Assembly: GCA_964469565.1 (NCBI GenBank)
Contig: CAYXZD010000004.1
Location: 124,001-188,000, forward strand
From: GCA-2720975 sp964469565
GTDB taxonomy: Bacteria; Planctomycetota; UBA1135; GCA-002686595
Direction of reading: 5' to 3'
DNA length: 64,000 bases
Below the pieces are notes generated by a model. The model saw only the letters and a list, made by a program, of their open reading frames with translations, was not told the origin of the DNA and did not search any database. Positions 1-7,939 of this stretch are shown piece after piece. The number at the start of each line of letters is the position of its first letter. The stretch's first letter is position 1. The position numbers and the translations under genes are program-made.

Positions 1-1289
1 AGTGTTGCGGGTCCCCCATCCCGACCTTCACAGATCATGATGTAGTTTGGGCGTGGGTAGATGAACTGCATCGACTGCGTCATGTTGTAGGCACCGCAGT
101 TGTGGAATGCCAATCGGTCCCCCTTTCGCAGGGGGGGCATGAGAACATCCGTGCTAAGCACATCGATGTTCATGCACAGGCCTCCATAGATGTTCACCTC
201 CTCCATGGGTTCCTGGCTCCCGCGCATGAGCTGAGTCTCGTGCTTATACCAGTAGGCCGTGGGAAGGATATTCACGCCCGCATCCACGATGACCGCTTTC
301 TTCCCATTAGACAGACGTTTCGCTGTTTGAACCGTCGTCAGGATGGTCATCGAGGAGTCCACCATGACACGACCGGGCTCAATGAACAGCTGCGGCTCAC
401 TCTTAAGCCGGGCTGCTCCCCGAGAAACTGGGGTGCAAATAGCCTCTGCGTATTGCTCTGGAGTTGGAATCACAGCCTCTCCCGTCATGAACTGGCCATG
501 CAGGGTGTTCTCTGATGCATAACCACCGCCAAGGTCGATGTACTCGATGGACGCATCCAACTCTGTTTCAAGCCGCAGGGCTAGGTCCATTAGGTTGGCT
601 GCCGCGCGGGCGTGAATTGAGAGATCAGTCACATAAGTACCACCATGCAGATGCAACCCGGCCAGTTGCAGATTGGAAGAGCTCTGCACCATGCGCGCCG
701 CCTGGAATGCTTCACCCGTCTCGAGATTGAAGCCAAACTTGCTCCAAGGCGGGTAATTGAGCTGCATGTTGACGCGAATGCCGACGCGGGCTGGAGTGTC
801 CAGCTGTGCTGCCAGCGCTTCGAATTGTGCAAGTTCATCAAACGAGTCGATGTTGATGGTTGCGCCCTCAGCGAATGCTCGGAGAACTTCCTCGTCGGTT
901 TTGATCGGACCGTTGAAGATAATCTGACTACCCGGAATGCCTATATCCCTGGCAATGCCGTACTCGTAACCCGAGACAACTTCTCCCCACGCACCGGCAT
1001 CGCGGAAAACTGCACAGACCGCTGTGTTGTAGTTGGTCTTCACCGACCAGGCCACGATCGTCTTCGGGTAGCGCTCGACGAAGGGCTCCTGCATGCGGCG
1101 GTACCCTTCACGCAATGCACTTTCGGAGACGATCCCAAGGGGCGATCCATACTGCGCGATGAGTTCTTCAGCATCGAAGCCTTCGATCTCCCGAAAGCCC
1201 TCGTTTCCATAGCCGCGACTCGCTCCCAGAGTAAAGGCCGAGTTGGCCACGGGTTGCAGGGTGGGTTTCGTATAGGTCTGACGTGTCAT
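1..1289 (-). CDS. PLP-dependent fold-III decarboxylase (ornithine/DAP decarboxylase family), 3' end cut by window edge
   Basis: The reading frame is open from an ATG at 1289 to the left edge (429 residues, no stop), so the C-terminus is missing but most of the protein is present. Visible alanine-racemase-fold motifs are the PLP lysine in WSVKTNYN (K84), HLHGGT (residues 213-218), GGGY (254-257), EPGR (304-307), a cysteine in GGLC followed by an aspartate (C372, D376) and CGAYN (398-402). These match group IV decarboxylases such as LysA, ornithine/arginine decarboxylase and carboxynorspermidine decarboxylase, which remove a carboxylate from a basic amino acid. It starts 8 nt after the stop of the degenerate ATP-grasp gene and is the last visible gene of the operon, so its substrate may be made by the upstream ligase rather than being free lysine or diaminopimelate. 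Family is certain; substrate is unknown. Confidence 0.9.
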   Translation of the reverse strand, partial: MTRQTYTKPTLQPVANSAFTLGASRGYGNEGFREIEGFDAEELIAQYGSPLGIVSESALREGYRRMQEPFVERYPKTIVAWSVKTNYNTAVCAVFRDAGAWGEVVSGYEYGIARDIGIPGSQIIFNGPIKTDEEVLRAFAEGATINIDSFDELAQFEALAAQLDTPARVGIRVNMQLNYPPWSKFGFNLETGEAFQAARMVQSSSNLQLAGLHLHGGTYVTDLSIHARAAANLMDLALRLETELDASIEYIDLGGGYASENTLHGQFMTGEAVIPTPEQYAEAICTPVSRGAARLKSEPQLFIEPGRVMVDSSMTILTTVQTAKRLSNGKKAVIVDAGVNILPTAYWYKHETQLMRGSQEPMEEVNIYGGLCMNIDVLSTDVLMPPLRKGDRLAFHNCGAYNMTQSMQFIYPRPNYIMICEGRDGGPAT

Positions 1290-1297
1290 AATGAATC

Positions 1298-2419
1298 CTA
1301 AAGGCTATGGGGCGGGGCCACCTCTTGGGTGGCACTAGGCAGGGGCAAGTCCTGCACATCAAACAAGCGGTCCTCAGAGGTCATGCTGAACAAGACCCCC
1401 TGCTCTCTTGTGGTGTCAATCTCGGTATCGGGGCGCAGACCTAGACTTGCAAACACGAGTGCCTCTGGGAGGCTCCCCTCAAGAGCTGCTTGCATTTCGA
1501 TCCAGGGTTCAAAACCCGCACTCACTCCTATGAGTTCAAGGCTCTGACCTGCTCTAGCACGCAAACGCAGGCTAACCGGTCCCACGAGGCCCGTTCGACT
1601 TGCGATATCTGCCATCTGCGTGAGCAGATCCGGTTCGCTGACCGACGAACCCATCCAAACACACCCACTATCATCCGTGGAAAGTACCCGCAGAGCTGTT
1701 GGGGCGAGCAGACCAACACCCGGAGCGAGGATTCCAGAAAAGGCGTATTCCAGGGGCGCGTTAGATTCCTCGATGGCTGCAAGGAGGATGGGGCCTTGAC
1801 CTTCTTCAAGGGCACGCTCGGCAAGTGCGACATACTCTTCGGCGCTCTTGGCCACGCCACGCCCTTTTCGGCTCACCCAGTGGCAGGGGAAGAGGTTTTG
1901 GCCTGCTAACTCCCAAACCTGATCGAGGGACACAGCCGTTTCCTTCCAATAGGAGGGCATGCCAAAGAGCGCACAGGTTGCTTGGATAGAAGCGACATCG
2001 AACCGCACCATGGAACCCGGCGAAGAGACCAAACAGTGAATACCCCGACGGGCAAGTTCCGGCCCCATGCTTCCAAGGTCTTCGAAGTCTGATTCCCGTC
2101 CAGGAAGCAACACGTCTACCGGCGGATTGCCATGTTCATCGATCCAACGATCGACGGCCTGTAGGAAATCGGTCCGCAGGGCTGGCTCGGGCCATCGGAG
2201 AATCCCGTCCCAGAGTGGCGCACCCGCAGATTGAGGGGTTGCATCATCTGCGGGCTGAAACAAGCCCGACTCGCAACCCGTAGAGGACAAGGCGATCAGC
2301 TGCCACGACCCGCTCCGCTTGCGCAGACAGCGGGCCATACTACAGCCGAATTCTGGAGAAGCTGAGCAGTCTAGACCCGTCAGGCCGATTCTCAAGTGGG
2401 TAGCATCCGGGGCAATCAT
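1298..2419 (-). CDS. ATP-grasp-like protein with lost catalytic residues (probable pseudoenzyme)
   Basis: A 373-residue protein that aligns along its length with the ATP-grasp enzyme encoded at 4875-5930. Both begin with a TGLDC motif (residues 14-18 here) followed about 12-15 residues later by A[QR]CLR, and share a VGP strand near the active site. At metal-binding positions, active LIEINGRF is replaced by LIGVSAGF (296-303: E to G, N to S, R to G), and active VGPMEIEW by VGPVSLRL (279-286: both glutamates lost). The fold may be kept while ATP/Mg chemistry is probably lost. The start codon overlaps the stop of the TPR gene (ATGA at 2416-2419), so translation is coupled. A role as inactive partner, scaffold or substrate-binding subunit is inference. 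Confidence 0.8.
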   Translation of the reverse strand: MIAPDATHLRIGLTGLDCSASPEFGCSMARCLRKRSGSWQLIALSSTGCESGLFQPADDATPQSAGAPLWDGILRWPEPALRTDFLQAVDRWIDEHGNPPVDVLLPGRESDFEDLGSMGPELARRGIHCLVSSPGSMVRFDVASIQATCALFGMPSYWKETAVSLDQVWELAGQNLFPCHWVSRKGRGVAKSAEEYVALAERALEEGQGPILLAAIEESNAPLEYAFSGILAPGVGLLAPTALRVLSTDDSGCVWMGSSVSEPDLLTQMADIASRTGLVGPVSLRLRARAGQSLELIGVSAGFEPWIEMQAALEGSLPEALVFASLGLRPDTEIDTTREQGVLFSMTSEDRLFDVQDLPLPSATQEVAPPHSL

Positions 2420-4878
2420 GGTGTCGTGTCCTCTTCGGCTTGTGCGAGGCCCTGCAGGGCGGACGCATAATCAGGTGTACAGCGCAGGGCATCTTCGAAC
2501 GCACGCTTGGCGCGGGTCTTCGAGTCAAGGGCAAGGTTGGCCCAACCCAGCCCATTGTGGGGGTCGGGCCAGAAGTCATCGCCTTTGTGTAGCGCCTTGA
2601 GGGCGCTGAAGGTCTTGAGAGCCGCCCGCGCATCGTCAGCATAGAGCTCACTCCATCCCAAGGCTGAGTAAGCTGCCGACCACGCCCCCCAGCCCGTTTC
2701 CGACTTGGGCGCAGAACGCACAAGCCGCTTGAGAATCTCGATGGCTTGATCCCATTGACCCAAGTAGTAATGGGCCAGGCCTTGGCCGCGTCGGTAGGAG
2801 CTCTCTTCTGGGATCAAGTCGCCCGCAAGGGCCAGCCAGTCTGCCGCCTCAGAATAAGCATCCGCATAGAGCAGAGCCCAGCCCAAGTCTCCGGCAAGGG
2901 AATGGTATTCAGATCGGCTCTCCACTAGGGCACGGAACTCTGGGTCTCCTAGGGTGAGCGGGATGGCTCCAGCGGCGACTGCAAAGTCCGCACGTGCCTC
3001 AGCCACGAGATTCAGACCCACTTGCGCCCAACCACGACCACGATGGGCATCGGGCAAAGCGATGCCCTGAACAGATGCCGCCTCAATGGCCTCGCTAAAG
3101 ACTCCGATCGCCTCGCTCTCCAACTCGGTGCGCAATAGGCACCAGCCCTGGAGCGAGAGAATGTCAGTGGCGCCTGGAAAGGACTCCAGAATGGTGCCGG
3201 CGAGTTCGAGAGCAGTTGAGTAATCCCCTCGGACGAATTCGCACAGGGCGGTGCCCTTCATCGAGGTGAAAAACTCAGGCTCAGACTTGAGTGAACGGTC
3301 AAAAGCAGAGCGGGCCGAATCCGTCTCCCCTTGGGCGAGATAAACCCACCCCATCAAATCGTAGATGAGATGCTGCTGGTCCTTGGGGAAAACTGTAGGC
3401 CCGGCGAGGATTCGCTCTGCACCCTCGAGGGCAGCCTCATACTCACCACTGTAGTACAAGGACCGTGCAGCCTGATAATCAGCGGTACGCCAAGACTGAA
3501 CCGCCGCTCGACCCGCGAGGGCATCGGAGTATGTGGGGGCTAACTTCAGTGCCCGACTGAAATGCTCATCGGCTGCGTCCCCCGATCCACGCGCCAGCAG
3601 AGCCCAGCCTAGCCCGCAGCGGCTATCAATCCAGTCGGCGTGATCGACCAAGACCGATTCGAACGCCGACTGCGCCTCCTCGGTCTGACCCAGTTTCAGA
3701 AGACACCAGGCCCCCAGCGAGCTGGCGTTACTCGTGATCAGCACCGTCGGTCCCGCCGTCGCCATCTCAACAATACTGAGCTCGTCTCCAGTTCCTCCAG
3801 CGAGAACCCGCTGGGCACCGGAATAATCACCCAGCGCAAAGAGAGCATGGGCCTGCCCGAGTCTAGCGGCTTCAGGCTCCGCGCCATCTTCGACCATCTC
3901 CGCAAAACGCTCGGCCGCTGTGCTCGACCAACCATGTTGAATCAACGACCAACCATGGCGCAAACGTAGATCATTCCAGTCGGCACTCGCACGGGCCAGA
4001 TCCAGCCACTCGGCCTCAAACACGAGGGGTGACAGTTCCGCTGCTTTGTCGAAGGCAGCAAAGTCGATCTGCTTGGACGTGGGCTGGGTCGAGCACATTC
4101 CAAGCCCATACCATGCGGATCCATCCTGGGGCTCCTGCTGCAGGACAGCTTCAAATGCGCGCTTGGCTCCAATGGCTGACCCGCGGCGGAACTCGATCCA
4201 AGCCCCCAGGCGCGGGGTGCTCACCCAGTCATCCCCCTCTTTCAGGGCGCGGTCCACATACTTGCCTGCTGAGGACCATTTGCCCAAGTTGTAATAGGCT
4301 TGGGCAAGCCCTCGCAGGGTCGGCAGCTGATGGGGGTCCATCTTGAGAGCCGTGAGAAGGGACTCGATTGCCTGCTCAGGTTGACCCAGTAGATCTAGGC
4401 ACAGTCCAAGCCCCGCATGCCCCCGCCAACGGTCAACATCAGGCAAGCGCTCAGGCTCCGAGATCACGATCCGATACCAGGCAGCCCCCAGTTCGTAGTC
4501 GCCCCCATAGTAATAGGTGCGCGCACGCTCAATGACCGACCAGCGCCAGGTCTCCACAGCCTCGAGGCCTTGAAGGGACCACTTGTACTCCTCGTCCAGC
4601 TCGAGGGCCTTCTTGAACCACTCCTCTGAGCCGAGCACGTTTCCAAGGTAGTAGTGGCACCAACCGATCCCATCGAGAGGGATGGGCGAATAGGGATAGA
4701 GACGTGCCTCCTTCTCCAAGCCGTCGAGGGCTTCCTCATAGTTGCCCCGCTGAAAACTCTCCCAAGCCGATGGATCTTGCCACTGGGCAGACGCCGAAGT
4801 GATGAGCAGGCCCCATCCCAGCAGGCTGGCAATGGACCCAAGCGCCCGCAGGCTAAGTCGAATGGCGCAGGCTCTCAC
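2416..4878 (-). CDS. exported TPR-repeat protein, GxGW-type repeats
   Basis: An 820-residue protein with an N-terminal signal peptide (arginines, then a hydrophobic stretch, then a signal-peptidase-like ASA-Q site near residue 31), so it should be periplasmic or surface-exposed. The rest is about 18-20 TPR-like helical hairpins. Many carry an unusual first-helix motif G-x-G-W (GIGWC, GLGWALL, DLGWALL, GLGWANL). Repeats near the N-terminus resemble those in the TPR protein at 6231-7802, so the two are paralogs. TPRs normally bind peptides or hold complexes together. It is flanked by ATGA overlaps on both sides (4875-4878 and 2416-2419), which ties it to the two ATP-grasp genes. Its binding partner is unknown. 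Confidence 0.88.
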   Translation of the reverse strand: MRACAIRLSLRALGSIASLLGWGLLITSASAQWQDPSAWESFQRGNYEEALDGLEKEARLYPYSPIPLDGIGWCHYYLGNVLGSEEWFKKALELDEEYKWSLQGLEAVETWRWSVIERARTYYYGGDYELGAAWYRIVISEPERLPDVDRWRGHAGLGLCLDLLGQPEQAIESLLTALKMDPHQLPTLRGLAQAYYNLGKWSSAGKYVDRALKEGDDWVSTPRLGAWIEFRRGSAIGAKRAFEAVLQQEPQDGSAWYGLGMCSTQPTSKQIDFAAFDKAAELSPLVFEAEWLDLARASADWNDLRLRHGWSLIQHGWSSTAAERFAEMVEDGAEPEAARLGQAHALFALGDYSGAQRVLAGGTGDELSIVEMATAGPTVLITSNASSLGAWCLLKLGQTEEAQSAFESVLVDHADWIDSRCGLGWALLARGSGDAADEHFSRALKLAPTYSDALAGRAAVQSWRTADYQAARSLYYSGEYEAALEGAERILAGPTVFPKDQQHLIYDLMGWVYLAQGETDSARSAFDRSLKSEPEFFTSMKGTALCEFVRGDYSTALELAGTILESFPGATDILSLQGWCLLRTELESEAIGVFSEAIEAASVQGIALPDAHRGRGWAQVGLNLVAEARADFAVAAGAIPLTLGDPEFRALVESRSEYHSLAGDLGWALLYADAYSEAADWLALAGDLIPEESSYRRGQGLAHYYLGQWDQAIEILKRLVRSAPKSETGWGAWSAAYSALGWSELYADDARAALKTFSALKALHKGDDFWPDPHNGLGWANLALDSKTRAKRAFEDALRCTPDYASALQGLAQAEEDTTP

Positions 4879-5930
4879 CCTTGCATCTCCTTGGAGGCGG
4901 CGGAACTTGAACCTGTAGCTACAAGATCAAGATAGCGGTCAAGCGAGGTCACTCGAGAGCTGGTTGTCCGCATCGTGATGCGGCCTGCGGGCGGCGCAGG
5001 GAATGCTTGCACTGATTGGCCTGCGATAAGGTCTAGGAGCGCAGCCGGGAGGTTCATTCCGCAACCTAGGGCCAAATGAATCCACGCGGGGAAGCGGCCG
5101 TTGATTTCAATCAAGTACATACGACCCGATGAGGCTTCGCGAATCCACTCGATTTCCATGGGACCCACCCATTGGAATGCTCGCGCCACCCGGCGAGCCT
5201 CTGCCACCAAGCTCTCATCCTCCAGCGTGACAGCAGAGGTAGCCTTGCCCTTTGATGAGACGGTGAACTTTCGAATAGGAACAATCCCCAGGAGTTCGTG
5301 GTCGTCCCCCGCCAGTGCTGCACAGGTGTATTCCTCGCCCTGGATCGCCTGCTGCGCCAGTACCGGGTACCCCCAGCGCGCGGTGAGTTCCTTGAAGACG
5401 GCGGCAGCAGACGCTTTGTCACTCACGGGCACAGCATCCACGATAGAACCCTTCAGAATCCACGGGGTGGGGAAGGGCATTTGCTTGAATTGTTTTTCGT
5501 CTACGATGATCTCCGTGCGGGGAACGTCGAGGCCAAACTTCTCGCAGAAATGAGGCAACAACATCTTCGTGCGTGCCTTCACCGCAGACTCCGAAGGCAT
5601 GAATGTCTGAATACCCGCAGTGGCGAGGTCGTCTTGGATCCGACTACAGAATGCAATCTCTGTATCCAAGCTTGGAATCAGCACATTGAGGACACCCCGG
5701 CGAGCGAGCTCGATCAGGCGCGCCTTGAGAAGGAACTGTCCCTCATTGGAGTACGGAAGCAGGTGCACCTCATCGAACAGGTCATTTCGATAAGCTCCGG
5801 TACACTGGGGGTCATAGGTGAGCCCGATGATCCGCCCTTGAAAGTTAGGGTCGGCCCGCAGGCACTGGGCCACGGCAACCCCTGGGTGAGGATTGTCTTT
5901 GCAATCGAGTCCCGTGACGGCAACGCACAT
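4875..5930 (-). CDS. ATP-grasp ligase, carbamoyl-phosphate-synthase-like
   Basis: A 351-residue protein with the three parts of an ATP-grasp enzyme: an N-terminal pre-ATP-grasp domain (VAVTGLDC at 3-10), a nucleotide-binding lysine in PWILKGS (K160) followed by EE (199-200), and the Mg-binding end with PMEIEW (E259, E261) and LIEINGRF (E275, N277). Such enzymes join a carboxylate to an amine via an acyl-phosphate. The ATG at 5930 lies 13 nt after the stop of the PqqD-like gene. An in-frame GTG at 5951 or ATG at 6005 could also start it but would overlap that gene. The stop overlaps the next start (ATGA at 4875-4878). A PqqD-like gene upstream suggests that the substrate is a peptide or carrier protein; this is inference. 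Confidence 0.88.
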   Translation of the reverse strand: MCVAVTGLDCKDNPHPGVAVAQCLRADPNFQGRIIGLTYDPQCTGAYRNDLFDEVHLLPYSNEGQFLLKARLIELARRGVLNVLIPSLDTEIAFCSRIQDDLATAGIQTFMPSESAVKARTKMLLPHFCEKFGLDVPRTEIIVDEKQFKQMPFPTPWILKGSIVDAVPVSDKASAAAVFKELTARWGYPVLAQQAIQGEEYTCAALAGDDHELLGIVPIRKFTVSSKGKATSAVTLEDESLVAEARRVARAFQWVGPMEIEWIREASSGRMYLIEINGRFPAWIHLALGCGMNLPAALLDLIAGQSVQAFPAPPAGRITMRTTSSRVTSLDRYLDLVATGSSSAASKEMQG

Positions 5931-5943
5931 GGATGTAGATGCG

Positions 5944-6234
5944 TTACTCACGCGCGCACACTCCAATACTGTTGTCCTGCAGGGCCTTGATGAAGTCGGC
6001 CACATCAGCGAGGGCCTCGCTCAATTCCACGTCGAAGTCATCCACAAGGTCTTGAGCAAGCTGGTCGGTCGATCGTCCCTGAATGAGACCCTGGGCCAAC
6101 CGTCCCCCGCTCATGTTGACTACGAATCCCGCCCCCGAGGCGGAATCAAAAAGGAACCCCGAGCCGCCATCTCCTACTCGGAACTGGACGGAGGGCTGAA
6201 AGGCGAGGGTTTCTCTGGGATCAAATGCTGTCAT
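5944..6234 (-). CDS. PqqD-like protein (RiPP recognition element fold)
   Basis: A 96-residue protein with the PqqD layout: a beta strand pair (FRVG ... GFLFDS), an N-x-S/T-G turn (VVNMSGGRLAQGLIQG), the helix following GRSTDQLAQDLVDDFDV and a last helix ADVADFIKALQ. PqqD proteins bind leader peptides of ribosomally made peptides and hand them to modifying enzymes. The ATG at 6234 overlaps the stop of the TPR gene (ATGA), which is why it is preferred to the ATG at 6249. No radical-SAM gene and no obvious precursor peptide lie next to it, so the partner is more likely the ATP-grasp gene 13 nt downstream. The family call is by pattern and length only. Confidence 0.8.
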   Translation of the reverse strand: MTAFDPRETLAFQPSVQFRVGDGGSGFLFDSASGAGFVVNMSGGRLAQGLIQGRSTDQLAQDLVDDFDVELSEALADVADFIKALQDNSIGVCARE

Positions 6235-7802
6235 GGCTGTGTAGGACAAGGAGAGGAGGCGCGCTCCCTACTCCAACGCAGAGCACGCTCAAGGCGTTCC
6301 CTACGATCGGGGTAAGGTTCATGATTGAGTGCATCTTCGAGCAATTCAGAGGCTTGTGAGAAGTGGCCCTGGCGCAGGGCGGCAAAGGCCGGAGCGTCGC
6401 GCTCGGCCAATCTCCGGCGAGCGGAGCCATTTCCGCGAACGGCTTGGATATAGCCTGAGTCGATGGCGTTCGCCTGAATGAAAGCCCTGGCGCCTTGCTC
6501 GAGTTGGCCGAGGGCCAGATGCGACCAGCCGAGGCCGCTGAGAAGGTTGATTCGTTCGGGATCCCGTCCCAGGCATGCTTCAAAAATGGAAAGTGCCTCG
6601 CTGTGGCGACCGGCGTGGTAATGACACCATGCCAGGAGCGACCAGGGGGAGTTGATCAATCGATCCTCCGGATAGTGCTCACCCTCGACCACTTCAAAGT
6701 CCAACTGTTCAAGCCCGTCGATTTTCTGCAGAAGCTCGGCTCCCTCGCTGTAGCGGCGCATTCGAATCAAACAGGCGGCCTGACCGATAACGATTGGCAT
6801 GCTGACATGCCCCCGAGCAATGAGGCTCTCAAACAACTCAAGGGCCTGCTCAGCCCCACCGTGCCGATACCTCGACCAGGCAATTCCATCCAGGAGTTCA
6901 GTGGGAAGTTCGTCTCGTTCCAAGACTTGCTCGTGGAGCCCAACAATGGACACATGAAAAGGGTCGAGAGAGCCCGCGGATTCGAAGGCCGTGGTTGCCT
7001 CGGCCACTCGCCCCAAACGAAACAAGCTCCAGCCCCGACCAAAAACCGGATCACCACAGGACGTGTCGAGGGCGCACGCCCGATCGAAATGTGCGAGGGC
7101 CTCGGTGTCTTGATCCACCTCGAGAGCAGTCCAACCCAGGAATGAATGTGCATCCCTGCGATCGGGACTGTCGGCAACGACCCCGCTGAGAATCTCCCGA
7201 GCATCATCGTAGCGCTGCAGGAAGAAACAACAAAAACCCATGGCTTCCCGGGCGGGCACCTGATCAGGCATTCGTTCGTGCACGCGCTGAAAGTATTCGA
7301 ATGCCTGTGCGTGCTGTCTCAACCCGTAGTAACACCAGGCGATTCCAATGAGATAGCGCCAACGCTCACCGCAATCGAGATCCGCTCCAACCCCTGCACC
7401 TGCTTGGAATTTCTCAAGGGCCTCTTCAACATCACCTGCATGGTAATCCTTCCAAGCTTCAGAAAGCGGCTTGTAGCGGTCCTGCTGAATGGCCTCCAGT
7501 CCACGGACGGCAGAGACACTGCCCGGGTCAGCCGCCAGCGCCTGATGAAACCACGGTTCGGCAGCAAGGGGCTCTTCCAGGTCAAGCAGGCACCACCCGA
7601 TTCCTTCCAGAGCGCGCGGATCGTTGCCGGAGACCTTGAGAGCTTGGTGGTAGGCACTCATCGCACGTCGGGGATGTCCCTCTAGCAAGTGGCGGCGTGC
7701 CGTTTCCATCGGCCCAACCGATGACGAACCCGAACGGGTCAGTGCCTTCACCCAGTGCGCGGCGCGGGAGAGGATGGGCTCTGGGGGGGACGGCATGGAC
7801 AT
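6231..7802 (-). CDS. TPR-repeat protein, cytoplasmic paralog of the exported one
   Basis: About 523 residues from the ATG at 7802 (an ATG at 7796 is equally possible; the frame extends to 7922, but those residues look non-coding and crowd the divergent gene). There is no signal peptide. It contains about 10-12 TPR hairpins with the same G-I/L-x-W motif as the 820-residue protein of the operon (GIGWCLL, GIAWCYY, GLGWSHL). One segment, GIGWC followed by a WF pair and RGLEAI, matches GIGWC ... WFKKALEL ... QGLEAV of that protein. It is the first gene of the minus-strand operon, and its stop overlaps the PqqD-like start. It probably organises a complex of the downstream enzymes; binding partners are unknown. 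Confidence 0.85.
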   Translation of the reverse strand: MSMPSPPEPILSRAAHWVKALTRSGSSSVGPMETARRHLLEGHPRRAMSAYHQALKVSGNDPRALEGIGWCLLDLEEPLAAEPWFHQALAADPGSVSAVRGLEAIQQDRYKPLSEAWKDYHAGDVEEALEKFQAGAGVGADLDCGERWRYLIGIAWCYYGLRQHAQAFEYFQRVHERMPDQVPAREAMGFCCFFLQRYDDAREILSGVVADSPDRRDAHSFLGWTALEVDQDTEALAHFDRACALDTSCGDPVFGRGWSLFRLGRVAEATTAFESAGSLDPFHVSIVGLHEQVLERDELPTELLDGIAWSRYRHGGAEQALELFESLIARGHVSMPIVIGQAACLIRMRRYSEGAELLQKIDGLEQLDFEVVEGEHYPEDRLINSPWSLLAWCHYHAGRHSEALSIFEACLGRDPERINLLSGLGWSHLALGQLEQGARAFIQANAIDSGYIQAVRGNGSARRRLAERDAPAFAALRQGHFSQASELLEDALNHEPYPDRRERLERALRWSRERASSPCPTQP

Positions 7803-7939
7803 AGGAGGACGCAATCCTAGGTGGTTGGGTTCCTCCCTCCAATGGAATGGGCCAGTTTGGTGTTGGAAATGGAGGGCTTGATGCTGTTTGCCCAATCCAT
7901 GCGCTAGTCCGTCCACTCCCAACAGCGTAGGTTAGCCCC

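Noticed and set aside
645..1301. A 218-residue plus-strand frame overlapping the decarboxylase gene
   Set aside because: It lies antisense to a protein with many recognisable PLP-decarboxylase motifs; its own translation shows no family pattern.
5298..5990. A 230-residue plus-strand frame
   Set aside because: It is the antisense shadow of the ATP-grasp gene, with composition typical of antisense frames and no motif.
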